Shown: piece by piece, positions 17,016 through 27,595 of the stretch
Layout of the letters: each line of letters begins with the position of its first letter
Numbering within the stretch: the stretch's first letter is position 1
Assembly: GCA_937969445.1 (NCBI GenBank)
Contig: CALBVZ010000023.1
Location: forward strand, 1-40,384
Direction: 5' to 3'
Length of the DNA stretch: 40,384 nucleotides
Source: an uncultured Octadecabacter sp.
GTDB taxonomy: Bacteria > Pseudomonadota > Alphaproteobacteria > Rhodobacterales > Rhodobacteraceae
Position numbers and translations under genes: made by a program
Notes under the pieces: model-generated
Databases searched by the model: none
Told to the model about the DNA's origin: nothing
The model's input: only the letters and a program-made list of their open reading frames with translations

Positions 17016-18230
17016 TCGTCGCATTAGCGCGACTGGATAAAGCAAAAGCAGCGCGGCGATTGTAAAGCACCCCGAATAGCCGAGCATTTGAACCTCAAAG
17101 CCAACGCCGATGTCGATCAACCACCCACTAATCCCCGGCCCTAGCGCTGATCCAAGCACCATGAGTGCGGTCACGGATGCCTTGATGGATCCGAGATTCC
17201 GTGTGCCGTAGAATTCCGCCCAACATGCGTTCAAAAGGGTCGCTTGGCCGCCGCCCGCCGCGCCCATCAGGATTAGTGCTAGTGCGGTCCAGCCCAAGCT
17301 GGGTGCGTACCAGTGTAAGATAAAAGCGATGACATATGGGATCAGATAGAATGGTAGAAGGCGCACAGCACCAATGCGATCCACGGCCCAGCCATAGAAA
17401 ATGGTTGAAAGGAAAACTGTAGCCGTTCCCAATGGGAATACTGCCACCAGCGCAAGGTGAGACCAGCCTTTGATTTCGGCGAAGTGCACCTGATGAAACC
17501 AGAAGGCCGTTCCGAAACCTGAGAATGACATGACTGCGGGCGCCATTGCCCAAAATAACGGATGGCGCAGCGCATCCATTCTTGTCCAATGCTTACCAAA
17601 CAAACCCGTAGATTGTTCGTCCGCTGAGGCAGATTGTGGCGTGCGTTCTAATCGTAACAAACGAAACAACACGGGTATCATTGCAAGGCAGAACAACGCG
17701 CAACCGAGCCAGATAAAATGCCACTCGATCCGCTCTTTCATCCAAACCATGATTAGCGGCAAGGTTGCCTCGGCCAACATATATCCCATCGCTGCAACGG
17801 CCAATGCCCGGCCCCGCGTCGCGACGAACCAACGGGCCATTGCAACTGTCGCGACTTGGGTGGTCATGCCTTGACCGAAAAAGCGTAGGAAGAAAACAAC
17901 GAGCGGAAGCAAAGCAGCAATCGGGTTCAGAGCCATCAAAACGCAGGATAGCCCGAGAAGCAGGATAACCGTTAAGCCTAGTTGTCGGACGCGGAACCGA
18001 TCCGCTAATCCGCCTGCAAAAACCATGACGGCCGCAGATGCACCTGTGCCGATCATGTAGATCAGGCCCCAGTCACCATTGCTAAGCCCGTACTGTTCGC
18101 GGATTTCACCACCGAAGATTGAGATGAAATAGGTTTGCCCAAAGCTGGATAGAAACGACAGCAAAGCGCCCGTCGCAAGGAAGGGTGCGTTTTCGCGGAT
18201 GAAATGGATGTAGCCGGAGTCGCGGGTCAT
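16998..18230 (-). CDS. MFS transporter
   Basis: Major facilitator superfamily permease of 410 aa with about twelve hydrophobic segments. The loop between helices 2 and 3 reads GGLADRFRVRQLG, the MFS motif A, and the central loop is polar (LERTPQSASADEQST). The substrate cannot be read from the sequence. It lies 37 nt downstream of hslU on the same strand and could be cotranscribed with hslVU by readthrough. Confidence 0.9.
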   Translation of the reverse strand: MTRDSGYIHFIRENAPFLATGALLSFLSSFGQTYFISIFGGEIREQYGLSNGDWGLIYMIGTGASAAVMVFAGGLADRFRVRQLGLTVILLLGLSCVLMALNPIAALLPLVVFFLRFFGQGMTTQVATVAMARWFVATRGRALAVAAMGYMLAEATLPLIMVWMKERIEWHFIWLGCALFCLAMIPVLFRLLRLERTPQSASADEQSTGLFGKHWTRMDALRHPLFWAMAPAVMSFSGFGTAFWFHQVHFAEIKGWSHLALVAVFPLGTATVFLSTIFYGWAVDRIGAVRLLPFYLIPYVIAFILHWYAPSLGWTALALILMGAAGGGQATLLNACWAEFYGTRNLGSIKASVTALMVLGSALGPGISGWLIDIGVGFEVQMLGYSGCFTIAALLLLYPVALMRRSSSST

Positions 18231-18267
18231 GCAGCTTTATTAGCCGGATGCCCGCGACAGGGAAGTG

Positions 18268-19575
18268 CTAAAGTACGTAGCGGCTGATATCAGTCGAACG
18301 GCTTAGCTCACCAAGGTGTTCTTCGACAAATGCAGCATTAACCTCGATGTCGTCACCACCACGGTCTGGGGCGTTGAATGATAGGTCTTCAAAAACGCGC
18401 TCCATGACGGTGTACAAACGCCGCGCACCTATGTTTTCAACGCTTTCGTTCACTTCGGCGGCAATACCTGCAAGGGCTTTGATACCGTCTTCGCTAAACG
18501 TTACTTTAACGTCCTCGGTTCCCATGAGCGCGGTGTACTGACGGGTAAGCGCGTTGTCTGTTTCCGTAAGAATACGCACAAAATCATCTTCAGTAAGTGC
18601 GCGCAGTTCCACACGAATTGGAAGGCGGCCCTGAAGTTCTGGCAAAAGGTCGGACGGCTTGGCGATGTGGAACGCGCCAGATGCGATAAACAGAATGTGG
18701 TCGGTTTTAACCGAGCCGTGCTTGGTTGAAACGGTGGTGCCTTCGATCAGCGGAAGCAAATCACGCTGCACACCTTCGCGGGAAACATCCGCGCCACGGG
18801 CATCAGAATTGCGGCAAACTTTGTCGATCTCATCGAGGAAGACGATACCGTTCTGTTCAACGGCCTCTAACGCGATCTTGGTGATGGTTTCATCGTCCAG
18901 CAATTTGTCCGCCTCGTCAGCGATCAGCAACTCATAGCTTTCGGAAACGGTGACGCGTTTCTTGGTAGTGCGTCCACCAAAGGCTTTGCCGAACATCGCA
19001 CCTAAGTCCATTCCTCCGGGCATCTGCCCAGGCTGGCCAGGTATTTCCATACCGCCCAGTGGGCTGGAATTGTCTGCAACCTCAATCTCGATGATTGTAT
19101 TGTCTAACTCACCACTTTTTAGTTTTTTGCGGAACATATCACGCGTGCCGCTGCGGGCGTCTTCGCCAGCGATAGCGTCAATCACACGTGCTTCGGCAGC
19201 CTCATGGGCTTTTTGTTTCACGTCGTCGCGCAAGTAGTCGCGAGTCTCAACGATTGCTGCTTCGACCAGATCGCGAATGATCTGCTCTACGTCGCGACCG
19301 ACGTAGCCGACCTCAGTAAATTTAGTGGCTTCGACTTTGATAAACGGCGCGCGGGCAAGTTTGGCCAGACGGCGCGAGATTTCTGTCTTGCCGACGCCAG
19401 TGGGCCCGATCATCAAGATGTTCTTTGGGTACACTTCGTCGCGCAGATCGTCGTCGAGATGTTTACGACGCCAGCGGTTGCGAAGGGCTACGGCTACGGC
19501 GCGTTTGGCGTCGTTCTGGCCGATAATATGCCGGTCTAGTTCGGAAACGATTTCACGGGGGGTCAGGTCAGTCAT
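18268..19575 (-). CDS. hslU: ATP-dependent protease ATPase subunit HslU
   Basis: AAA+ unfoldase that feeds substrates to HslV. The 435-aa protein has Walker A GPTGVGKT (57-64), the pore motif region [10 protein letters not shown], Walker [11 protein letters not shown], sensor and box VII motifs, and the C-terminal ISRYVL tail that docks into HslV. The start overlaps the hslV stop by 8 nt (ATGACTGA), giving 1:1 coupled synthesis. Confidence 0.97.
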   Translation of the reverse strand: MTDLTPREIVSELDRHIIGQNDAKRAVAVALRNRWRRKHLDDDLRDEVYPKNILMIGPTGVGKTEISRRLAKLARAPFIKVEATKFTEVGYVGRDVEQIIRDLVEAAIVETRDYLRDDVKQKAHEAAEARVIDAIAGEDARSGTRDMFRKKLKSGELDNTIIEIEVADNSSPLGGMEIPGQPGQMPGGMDLGAMFGKAFGGRTTKKRVTVSESYELLIADEADKLLDDETITKIALEAVEQNGIVFLDEIDKVCRNSDARGADVSREGVQRDLLPLIEGTTVSTKHGSVKTDHILFIASGAFHIAKPSDLLPELQGRLPIRVELRALTEDDFVRILTETDNALTRQYTALMGTEDVKVTFSEDGIKALAGIAAEVNESVENIGARRLYTVMERVFEDLSFNAPDRGGDDIEVNAAFVEEHLGELSRSTDISRYVL

Positions 19576-20101
19576 GTTTGATTGTCTCCACCTTCAGATT
19601 GCTGTTTGTGTAAACGCAAATATCAGCGGCGATCGCCATGGCGCGGCGCGCGATTTCTTCAGCGGATAGGTCGTCCATGTCCATCAACGCGCGACCAGCG
19701 GCGAGGGCAAAGTTTCCGCCAGACCCAATTGCAGTCACGTCGTGTTCGGGTTCCAAAACATCGCCCGCACCCGTGATTACGAACAGATCTTTGCCGTCAG
19801 TGACGATCAACATCGCCTCGAGTTTCTGGAGGTATTTATCGGTGCGCCAGTCTTTGGCAAGCTCAACCGAAGCGCGTGCCAATTGGCCTGGTGTAGCCTC
19901 AAGTTTCTTTTCCAGACGTTCAAGGAGCGTGAAGGCATCCGCGGTGGAACCAGCAAAGCCACAAATGACATCGCTACCACCGACTGTGAGGCGGCGCACC
20001 TTTGTAGCGGTGCCCTTCATAACCGTCTGTCCGACAGACACCTGCCCGTCACCCGCGATGACTACTTCGTCACCTTTGCGTACACCGATAATTGTTGTCA
20101 T
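19568..20101 (-). CDS. hslV: ATP-dependent protease proteolytic subunit HslV
   Basis: Proteasome-like threonine peptidase forming a double hexamer. The 177-aa protein begins MTTIIGVR, so removal of Met exposes catalytic Thr; [15 protein letters not shown] and [14 protein letters not shown] are family motifs. A heat-shock-type promoter lies immediately upstream (20129-20157). It forms an operon with hslU. Confidence 0.97.
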   Translation of the reverse strand: MTTIIGVRKGDEVVIAGDGQVSVGQTVMKGTATKVRRLTVGGSDVICGFAGSTADAFTLLERLEKKLEATPGQLARASVELAKDWRTDKYLQKLEAMLIVTDGKDLFVITGAGDVLEPEHDVTAIGSGGNFALAAGRALMDMDDLSAEEIARRAMAIAADICVYTNSNLKVETIKHD

Positions 20102-20128
20102 GTCGTGTCCTTACGTTGCTTGTGAATT

Positions 20129-20157
20129 ATATGGCGACGCAATTGGCGCGACACAAG
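20129..20157 (-). promoter_or_regulatory. RpoH (sigma-32)-type promoter of hslVU
   Basis: On the minus strand CTTG (20154-20157) is separated by 17 nt from CGCCATAT (20129-20136), close to the sigma-32 consensus of CTTGAA and CCCCATNT; TATAAT overlaps its 3' end. Transcription would start about 20-25 nt before the hslV ATG, as expected for a heat-shock protease operon. Confidence 0.55.
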
Positions 20158-20165
20158 GTTCCATG

Positions 20166-20193
20166 CAAAAAGGGCGCCCCATTGGGACGCCCT
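20166..20193 (-). terminator. Rho-independent terminator of trxA
   Basis: Minus-strand hairpin with GGGCG/CGCCC outer and CCC/GGG inner pairs around one mismatch (20171-20193), followed by TTTTT. It lies 20 nt past the trxA stop and just before the hslV promoter, so it separates the two units. Confidence 0.85.
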
Positions 20194-20212
20194 CAAATTC
20201 AATTAGAACAGT

Positions 20213-20533
20213 TTAGATGCTTTCTTCGATCCAACCCTGAAGCGCTGCTTTTGGTGCGGCGCCAGTTTTGTTGGAAACAACTTCGCCACCTTTGAACAGG
20301 AACAGTGCCGGAATGCCGCGCACGCCCATTTGGGCGGGGGAGTTCGGGTTTTCGTCAACGTTTACTTTGACGATTTTCACTTTTCCGTCCAATTCAGCGG
20401 AAAGTTCCTCGAGCGCTGGGCCGATTTGCTTACATGGACCGCACCATTCAGCCCAGAAATCAACCACTACTGGGATGTCGGACTGGCGAACTTCTGCGTC
20501 AAATGTGTCGTCTGTTACTGCTACGGTGGCCAT
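20213..20533 (-). CDS. trxA: Thioredoxin
   Basis: General disulfide reductase of the cytoplasm. The 106-aa protein has the active site WCGPCK (C31, C34), the FWAEW lead-in, and cis-Pro75 in GIPALF; length is normal for TrxA. AAGGAG precedes the ATG. It sits 63 nt downstream of addA but has its own candidate promoter overlapping the addA stop and a clear terminator behind it. Confidence 0.96.
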   Translation of the reverse strand: MATVAVTDDTFDAEVRQSDIPVVVDFWAEWCGPCKQIGPALEELSAELDGKVKIVKVNVDENPNSPAQMGVRGIPALFLFKGGEVVSNKTGAAPKAALQGWIEESI

Positions 20534-20571
20534 TGGCTCAACTCCTTGGGGGTGTATGTATTTGCATCGGG

Positions 20572-20600
20572 AACGTATGGACGCATATGGGTATCGTCAA
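20572..20600 (-). promoter_or_regulatory. Candidate trxA promoter
   Basis: Minus-strand TTGACG (20595-20600) and TACGTT (20572-20577) with a 17-nt spacer. The -35 overlaps the end of addA. The -10 matches 3/6. Confidence 0.4.
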
Positions 20601-23600
20601 GGCGTGGTCACAGCTTCGAGAGCAGCATCAAGCATGTCGTTGGGTAATTCCGTAACAGTACCTGTTTTGGTCCACAAAAGAAGCGTGCGAATTCGGTGGG
20701 TTGGATAAACGAGCCGCAGGGCATCACGGTAAGCGGCCATTTGGCGTATAAGGCCATCAGGTGTTTCGCGCGGCGACGAAGGAACCATCCGGTTTGATTT
20801 GTAATCGATGGCGAATATTTCGTTTTCCGTTTCGATCAATCTATCAATGATCCCGAACACACGCTCACCGTTCAGTGTGTTTAACGTCGCCGAGATAGGA
20901 ACCTCTGATAGGCCACTATCGAAAACCCATGAGAGTTCTGAATTTTCGATGGTGCGAATAGCTTCGTCAATTAACGCTTTGGTATCGGGGATCAGACCAA
21001 CTTCAGCGTGGTTCTTTATCAAACCTTCCGCGCTCGCCCGTCGTTGCGTTGGGTCCATTGGCGGCAGAAGTTCAAGTAGGACGTGGATAATGTTCCCCCA
21101 TGCCAAGGCCAGCTCAGATGCGTCAGTATAGGTTTCGCCCGGCATAATCTTCGCACCACCAAGGCTGGACGGTGAAAGCGTAGACACCTGTTCCGGTATC
21201 GCCGGTAGGTCAGGGCTGAACTCTGCCGTTATAGGTGGGTTAGTCACGAATGTAGGAGGAGCGATAGGAAGTCCGGCATCCCAATCCCAGCGGCTAAACC
21301 GTTTGCCTACACCAAGTTCGGTCAGAAGATCAGTTGCATCCAAGTGCTCAAGCGCGTCAGAAACGGTGCTATGCCAACTATCGTGTGTTTCTTTGCCAAT
21401 ATCCCCAGCTGCGGCAACGATAAGCCAGTTCTCAGCACGTGTTAGCGCAACGTACAAAAGACGTCGGCGCTCGCGGTCTTGTGCGTCTAACATTTCATCC
21501 TGAACGTCGCGCAAAACTTCCGGCATTACATTCGCCTTCGGCTTCCAGAAAACACTGCCTTCAGACATAAGCAGATCGCCACGCACCTCTCGTTTACGCT
21601 TCGTCGTATCGGGAAGAATTACGATTGGCGCTTCAAGCCCCTTCGCGCCGTGGACCGTCATGACACGAATTCTATCGCTTGCTGAATCCATCTGCCGTTT
21701 GACGGTTACGTCTTCCGTTTGCAGCCACGTAAGAAATCCAGTGAGACTGGGAACGGCGGAAGATTCATAGCCAAGGGCCTGCGACAACAATGCATCGATC
21801 CCGTCTTCCGCCTCATGGCCAAGTCGCGCGATCAAGTTCTGACGCCCATCGTGGCGGATCAGCAACCGATTGATCAGGTCGTATGGGCGCAAAAAGTCAG
21901 CGTTGTTTCGCAGATCGTTGAGTATCTCAATTGTATTAGAGCACGCGCCAGTTGCTTCGTTGGTTTTACGCAGGGCTTCCCACAGGCTTTGTCCCTTGGG
22001 GCGTGGTTGCGCAAGATCATAGAGCTGCTTTTCCGTCCAGCCAAACAAAGGGGATTTTAGTGCAGCCGCTAACGATAGATCGTCATCTTGAAGGGAAATG
22101 AATTGCAGCAACGCAGAGACGTCTTTAACTGCAAGCTCCCCACCGAGCTTCAAACGGTCCGCGCCAGCGATTTCGAGGCCAGCCGATTTGCAAGCCGAGA
22201 TAATTTCACTGAACAGGTCGGATCGTCGCTGCACAAGGATTAAGAAATCACCGGGGGTAATTTTCCGACGGGACCAGCCTGTAGCGCCCTTTTCTTTCAC
22301 GGGCAGCGTCTCGGTTGCAATCATCCGTTTGATTTCGGTTGCGATCTGCGTTGCCAAAATGACCTTGTGGTTAGTTCGACCTTTCAGGTCTACAGGATCG
22401 TCCCATTCCCGCTCTTCAGGTTTATCGGATGGCTCGACAACAGGCCAGATATCCACGCGTCCTGGCATGTCGTCTTTGAACGCAAGGTGCTTAATGTGGT
22501 CGCCAAGTCCTTCGGCCATTTCGCCTTGGAACGTTCTATCAACGAGCTCCAACACTGCAGATGAAGACCGGAATGAGTAAAGAAGCTCGCGGTCTTGCAA
22601 CGGCTTTCCAACATTCGCCAACTCACCGTCAAAATGGTCGCGCATCCGGTCAAACCCTTCGGGGTCCGCGCCTTGGAACGAATAGATAGATTGTTTTTTA
22701 TCGCCGACAACAAATACGGTGCGTTCGCGGTCAGGGTTCGCACCAACTCCGGTAGAAAATTCTTGGGTCAACAGGCGAACGATGTCCCACTGATCTGGCG
22801 ATGTATCCTGCGCTTCGTCCACCAGGACATGATCGACACCACCATCAAGGCGAAACAGAACCCATTGCGCCACGTTTGTATCATCAAGAAGGGCTTTGGC
22901 TTTCCCGATTAAATCGTCGAAATCAAGGGCCGCACGTTGGGCTTTCTTGGCTTCGTACTTTTGAACAAACGGGGTCGCGAAGGCGAATAGCGCTTTCGTT
23001 TTCTCAAACGCATTAACGCAATTTAGATAGTCGAATGCTGCTGCGGTCCGGTCCATCCACGCATGCACGTCGTCAATGACATGGGCCACAGCTTCAACTG
23101 ATGACTTATGATTTGACTGCGGCCAGTTGCGCGATTTGCTCGACCTATCTGCATAAAGAAGTAGCGATGAAACGGCGAAGAGCGTGTCGAGGTCTGGCGA
23201 TGTCAAATCAATCGCCTTCAATTTTGCAGCGACTGTTTGGTAGCTTTTGGTAGCATCTTTACAGGCGTCGACAAGATCATCGACCAATCCGTCTTCGCCC
23301 CCGACAAACGCGATTTTCACGGCTTCTTGTCGGCTCGCATCTGCGGGAAGGTTGAACGTCTTGGCAAGTTCGTTTGCGTCAGGATTCGCCAAGAATGCGT
23401 TTCGTCGCGCTGTAATCGACCCGAGAAAGCTGCCGATTTCTGATCCAGTATAGTGTTGGGCCAATCCCGCGACGACGTCAGCGTTTTCTCCCGATGCCAA
23501 CTCATCCAGCACTTCTTCGCGAAGGAGTTGCGCAGCGCGATCTTCCATCTCTTTGAACTGCGGACTTACCTCGGCTTCCAAAGGAAAGCGTCGCAGAACA

Positions 23601-23986
23601 CCAGCGCAAAATGAATGGATCGTTTGAATTTTCAGTCCGCCAGGCGCTTCGATGGCGCTGGCAAACAAGGTGCGGGCATTGCTGAGATAATCATCATCAA
23701 TCACCGCGTCCGTCCCGAGTTCAACCAGTTGATCGCGCAGTGTCGTCTTCGGCATCATCGCCCATTCGCCCAACCGCTGGAACAAACGGTTTTGCATCTC
23801 TGAAGCGGCGGCTTTGGTGTAGGTCAGGCAAAGCACGTTTTCAGGTCGCGTACCTGCAAGCAACAAGCGCGCAACGCGGTCAGTTAATACGCGCGTTTTA
23901 CCGGAACCAGCGTTGGCAGATAACCACGTGGATTGGGTCGGATCAGCAGCTTCAATCTGACGGGCGGTTGCGTCATTGGGCTTCAT
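20597..23986 (-). CDS. addA: Double-strand break repair helicase-nuclease AddA
   Basis: UvrD/Rep-type helicase with a C-terminal nuclease, working with AddB to resect double-strand breaks for RecA. The 1129-aa protein has Walker A ANAGSGKT (about 24-31), helicase motifs VDEAQDTSPDQW and VVGDKKQSIYSFQGADP, MTVHGAKGLEAPIV, and the nuclease motifs IDR (1047-1049) and DYKSN (1061-1065) with QMAAY. The start at 23986 overlaps the addB stop by 4 nt; the frame is open 13 codons further into addB. Confidence 0.96.
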   Translation of the reverse strand: MKPNDATARQIEAADPTQSTWLSANAGSGKTRVLTDRVARLLLAGTRPENVLCLTYTKAAASEMQNRLFQRLGEWAMMPKTTLRDQLVELGTDAVIDDDYLSNARTLFASAIEAPGGLKIQTIHSFCAGVLRRFPLEAEVSPQFKEMEDRAAQLLREEVLDELASGENADVVAGLAQHYTGSEIGSFLGSITARRNAFLANPDANELAKTFNLPADASRQEAVKIAFVGGEDGLVDDLVDACKDATKSYQTVAAKLKAIDLTSPDLDTLFAVSSLLLYADRSSKSRNWPQSNHKSSVEAVAHVIDDVHAWMDRTAAAFDYLNCVNAFEKTKALFAFATPFVQKYEAKKAQRAALDFDDLIGKAKALLDDTNVAQWVLFRLDGGVDHVLVDEAQDTSPDQWDIVRLLTQEFSTGVGANPDRERTVFVVGDKKQSIYSFQGADPEGFDRMRDHFDGELANVGKPLQDRELLYSFRSSSAVLELVDRTFQGEMAEGLGDHIKHLAFKDDMPGRVDIWPVVEPSDKPEEREWDDPVDLKGRTNHKVILATQIATEIKRMIATETLPVKEKGATGWSRRKITPGDFLILVQRRSDLFSEIISACKSAGLEIAGADRLKLGGELAVKDVSALLQFISLQDDDLSLAAALKSPLFGWTEKQLYDLAQPRPKGQSLWEALRKTNEATGACSNTIEILNDLRNNADFLRPYDLINRLLIRHDGRQNLIARLGHEAEDGIDALLSQALGYESSAVPSLTGFLTWLQTEDVTVKRQMDSASDRIRVMTVHGAKGLEAPIVILPDTTKRKREVRGDLLMSEGSVFWKPKANVMPEVLRDVQDEMLDAQDRERRRLLYVALTRAENWLIVAAAGDIGKETHDSWHSTVSDALEHLDATDLLTELGVGKRFSRWDWDAGLPIAPPTFVTNPPITAEFSPDLPAIPEQVSTLSPSSLGGAKIMPGETYTDASELALAWGNIIHVLLELLPPMDPTQRRASAEGLIKNHAEVGLIPDTKALIDEAIRTIENSELSWVFDSGLSEVPISATLNTLNGERVFGIIDRLIETENEIFAIDYKSNRMVPSSPRETPDGLIRQMAAYRDALRLVYPTHRIRTLLLWTKTGTVTELPNDMLDAALEAVTTP

Positions 23987-26916
23987 GATAAGTCCTGCGG
24001 TGTTGCATCGATTGTTTCGTCCCACTCGCCATAGCGCGCAAGGTGGTCGTAGTTACCTTCAAACGCCAAAGTTTCGTTCGCGCTGCGCGAGGTGTAGCCC
24101 TTTGCCGGGTCCATCCATTTGGCGATCAACCCTTCAAACCGCGACCAAGTTTCCTCGGTAGGTTCATCTTTCAGCGGGGCGGGTTGATCCCGTAGATCGC
24201 TACCTAAGCCAATATAGACCGCCGCTTTTGTGCGGATGCGCCCGACGGCTTTAAACGCGCCGCGTTCAACCATCGCGGCCTCAAGCAACAGTTGTTTGTC
24301 GAAGTGTTTCTGCTGGGCCGGACTTGGTGCTTTGCCGGTCTTATAGTCATAGATAAGCGCTTCACCATCGTCAGACATATCAATTCGGTCGGCCGTTCCG
24401 GTAAGCTTGAACGGTAGGTTGGTGAGCGCAAGTTCACCATACATTTCCGTGCCGAAGTTGGTCGAAATTGCACGGCGTTTTGCTTCCTTCTCCAAGAAGT
24501 GCGGAGCAAATGATGCGATGCGCGCATACCAGAGCGCGCGAACAGCTGGCCATGGGCACTGGTTTGCGAGGGTCTCGGATGCAAGTGAAAGCAAAGAGGC
24601 TAGGGCGCCTGGGCTAGATGGATCGATCTTTTCCCTGACAAACCTCTCTAGGATTTTGTGAACGATCGTTCCGCGCAGCGGCGCATCTGGTGTATGAGAT
24701 AGTGAATCCAGCGCATTCAAACCGAGGATCTTTCGCGCATAGATCGCGTAAGGGTCGCGTATCAACGTCTTGATCTGCGTCACTGAGAGCTGTTGCGGAC
24801 GAGCGTCTGTAGGCGGGCATGGAGATGGGCGTGGGGCGGGGTCTAATTGTATCTTTGGTGCAGCGATGTTTGCGGCTAAGGAAAGCCAATGCCGTCCGCG
24901 TTCTCGCATTGCGTCCAGGCACTCAGGCCCACCCTGATCAACTAGCCCGCCAAGAAGGTTGGTCAGTCGGTTAACCCATCTGCTAGGAACGGTTTCAGCC
25001 TCGTCTGAGCGAACCGACCGGCTAAGAACAACTTCGCGTGCGCAAACTGCCTGTTGGTAGTCATGTGCACTCAGCCCGATCCGGCGTTCGGGCAACAGCA
25101 ACCCTGCTTGCTTTCTCATGGGTCGGTTTAGCCATGGATCCGGTGTTGGTGCTTCCGGCCAAGTTCCTTCATTGAGGCCTGCCAGAACGACCAACTCAGC
25201 GGATTGAACGCGGGCTTCCAACGTTCCCCAAATCAGAACTTGGGGATGCCCCGCGTCGCGGTCTCGCACTTCGGCGGCTGCAAGGATGCTGTTTACAAGC
25301 CGGCGGTATTCCCGCGCGGACATTTCACCACCAGCATCTGCGTGAGATCGCAACTCAGACATCACACGCAGTGCTTCTCGGCCAGCCGCCTTTTTCCAAA
25401 GCCCGCCAGCCTCGTCTGCATTCGGGCCACCAGCAAGGCGTTCGGCCACGTCAAAATGTCGTGCAACGTGATCTGCGAGCGGCCTTTGCGTATCGTCCTG
25501 CAGGTCAATCAGAACCGAGCCAATCCAATTGACCCAGCCTTGCTGTTCATCAGGCTTCTCTTTCGCCCAATCCGTTAGACTTTGGGAAGTTGGAAAGGGA
25601 GGACCGTAGCGACGAAGGTGGAGTTCCAACGCGTTCGTTCGAAAAGCATGATCGCCGCGATCGGGACGGTCTGAGTGACTCAACGGGTGGCGTAACAGAA
25701 CCAGAAGCTGTTCGGCATCCAGTTGCTCGCAAAACAAATCGGCGATGTGACGCAAAAAACGTCCAGGCGCGGTTAGCTGTAGGGGTAGCCCAGCGCTGTC
25801 ATCGGGCGTAATGCCCCATCGATCCAACGCGGCAGTAACCTGCCGTGTTAGCATCCTGTCGGGTGAAATAAGCGCAGCGGTTTGATTGTCTTCAATCGCT
25901 TGACGTAATCGGACGGCAATTGCATCGGCCTCGGCACGCGGTGTAGCAGCCTCAATCATCGTTATGCCCTGAGTGGCGAGGGCGAGGTTATCAAGGTCAG
26001 GCCCATCGTTGATCCACTGATGGGTTACAGGCGCTGGGCGCAAAGAGAGGGAGACCAATCGCGTACGCGCCGAATTAATATCAGCGGAGGCACCCCAAGT
26101 CTTAGTATCGATAGGGTGAAGGTTAAGCGCCTCACAGAAGGCTTTGAACCGGTATTGCGGATGGTCTTCCGCACCGGTTTTCTGCTCCATCATATCCCAA
26201 ACCTTCGATGGCATGTCGCAATCAAAACCGGGCAGAATTACCGCACCTTGCGGCAACTTTGCGACGGCTTGCATGAACAAAGAAGTGGCCCCACGTGAGC
26301 CTGTCGATCCGGCTACAATGACCGGATGGGACGGCGGATTTTCGACCCAACGAGCAATGAGGGATTCAACAACACTACGCTGGCGACCTTCACCGTCTAA
26401 CTGACCATCCTCAAAGAATGGTTGAACCAGTTTGATGAATTCCAGCGCTCGCTCCCAATGTCCTGACTGATCTGAAACGTCGAGATTTGCGATCGTTTCT
26501 GGCGGAACCCCTTCGCCCTGCATTTCATTCATGAGCGCGACAAGACTTTCAGCAAGATCAATCGCTGAGTCCTGCGAGGCGAGCGTTGGGTCCGTTTCCA
26601 GCAAACCTTTCACCAACTGTGCCATTTCAAGCCGTCTGCGGAGCGGGGAAATGGCAGGTGGAAGTGCGTGTTCAATGCTGTCGTTCGCCAAATCCGTGAC
26701 AAGGCGAATACGCGGCAACAGCAGGGCATTCCCCTTATGAAAAAGCGTGGTAAGCCGCCTCTGCATCCGCCTGGTATTCACATAAATTTCTACGCGCGCC
26801 ACATCTGTCGGTGACATGCTTTCAAAATACTGGCGCAGTCCATCATGAAGTGACGTAGAAAAATCTAGCCCCAAAGGAACGCCAAAAACACGCGGGCCTT
26901 GGTGGGGTTCAAACAT
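23983..26916 (-). CDS. addB: Double-strand break repair protein AddB
   Basis: Partner of AddA, combining an inactive helicase-like N-terminal region with a RecB-type nuclease. The 977-aa protein starts FEPHQGPRVFGVPLGLDF, contains IVAGSTGSRGATSLFMQAVA and the central LNEGTWPEAPTPDPWLNRPM typical of AddB, and ends with nuclease motifs GTADRID (840-846) and DYKTGK (857-862). The ATG at 26916 was chosen because it overlaps the murU stop by 8 nt and gives the family N-terminus. Confidence 0.95.
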   Translation of the reverse strand: MFEPHQGPRVFGVPLGLDFSTSLHDGLRQYFESMSPTDVARVEIYVNTRRMQRRLTTLFHKGNALLLPRIRLVTDLANDSIEHALPPAISPLRRRLEMAQLVKGLLETDPTLASQDSAIDLAESLVALMNEMQGEGVPPETIANLDVSDQSGHWERALEFIKLVQPFFEDGQLDGEGRQRSVVESLIARWVENPPSHPVIVAGSTGSRGATSLFMQAVAKLPQGAVILPGFDCDMPSKVWDMMEQKTGAEDHPQYRFKAFCEALNLHPIDTKTWGASADINSARTRLVSLSLRPAPVTHQWINDGPDLDNLALATQGITMIEAATPRAEADAIAVRLRQAIEDNQTAALISPDRMLTRQVTAALDRWGITPDDSAGLPLQLTAPGRFLRHIADLFCEQLDAEQLLVLLRHPLSHSDRPDRGDHAFRTNALELHLRRYGPPFPTSQSLTDWAKEKPDEQQGWVNWIGSVLIDLQDDTQRPLADHVARHFDVAERLAGGPNADEAGGLWKKAAGREALRVMSELRSHADAGGEMSAREYRRLVNSILAAAEVRDRDAGHPQVLIWGTLEARVQSAELVVLAGLNEGTWPEAPTPDPWLNRPMRKQAGLLLPERRIGLSAHDYQQAVCAREVVLSRSVRSDEAETVPSRWVNRLTNLLGGLVDQGGPECLDAMRERGRHWLSLAANIAAPKIQLDPAPRPSPCPPTDARPQQLSVTQIKTLIRDPYAIYARKILGLNALDSLSHTPDAPLRGTIVHKILERFVREKIDPSSPGALASLLSLASETLANQCPWPAVRALWYARIASFAPHFLEKEAKRRAISTNFGTEMYGELALTNLPFKLTGTADRIDMSDDGEALIYDYKTGKAPSPAQQKHFDKQLLLEAAMVERGAFKAVGRIRTKAAVYIGLGSDLRDQPAPLKDEPTEETWSRFEGLIAKWMDPAKGYTSRSANETLAFEGNYDHLARYGEWDETIDATPQDLS

Positions 26917-27595
26917 TGGACTCACCCGCAAGCATGTCTTCGGCAACCGGTATGCTGCCGGGTCGGCCTACGTCACACCATTGACCGTCATAGACCACAC
27001 CGAACATCGTCTCATTCGCAAGCATGCCCTCCCAAAGCGCCCACATTGAAAAGGCTTTGAGAGAAATCGTTGCAAGGTCATCTGTACGAATAATTTGAAC
27101 CCCCGAATAAACGTAGTCGCTCCCGCGGGTCAAACGGCCTTCGCTATCAATATCAAAGTCGCCAGAGCCATTGTGCCCAACTGCGTTCGAAGTTGGAATC
27201 ATCAACAAGAGAGCGTCCATTTTTTCAGGTCGCCAATCGTTCTGCAAAGATTTCACAGGGTTAGAGCCGCGCCAAACGGCATCAGTATTCATCGTAAGAA
27301 CGGGATTACTGTCGAGTAGGGGTAACGCACGTTTAAGGCCACCACCTGTTTCCAACAACTGGTCAGATTCATCCGAAACAAGGACGTCCGTTCCAGCAAG
27401 ATGCGCATGGATTTGTTCTGCGAAGTAGTGGACATTCACGACCGCTTTTAACCCCAAGCATTGCGCCAGCGCATGATCAAGCAGTGGTTTCCCAGAAACT
27501 TCAACAAGCGGCTTTGGGCGCGTGTTCGTCAGTGGTGCCATACGTGTGCCAAGACCCGCGGCGAACAAGAGAATTGCGTTCGGGTATTCAGTCAA
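26909..27595 (-). CDS. murU: Nucleotidyltransferase, probable MurNAc-1-phosphate uridylyltransferase MurU
   Basis: Sugar-1-phosphate nucleotidyltransferase of 228 aa with the GLGTRM loop (14-19), RPKPL (26-30) and TMNTDAVW as the metal-binding aspartate region. It directly follows the AmgK-like kinase; that pair is the UDP-MurNAc recycling route described in Pseudomonas putida. A mannose-1-phosphate guanylyltransferase label is the alternative common in databases. The start is a TTG at 27593-27595 with GGAG upstream, because homologues begin just before NAI(M/L)LFAAG; it overlaps amgK by 8 nt. Confidence 0.85.
   Translation of the reverse strand: MTEYPNAILLFAAGLGTRMAPLTNTRPKPLVEVSGKPLLDHALAQCLGLKAVVNVHYFAEQIHAHLAGTDVLVSDESDQLLETGGGLKRALPLLDSNPVLTMNTDAVWRGSNPVKSLQNDWRPEKMDALLLMIPTSNAVGHNGSGDFDIDSEGRLTRGSDYVYSGVQIIRTDDLATISLKAFSMWALWEGMLANETMFGVVYDGQWCDVGRPGSIPVAEDMLAGESNV

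Noticed and set aside
19210-19225. Third parS site in hslU
   Set aside because: Only the left half (TTGTTTCACGT) matches; the right half of the palindrome is absent.
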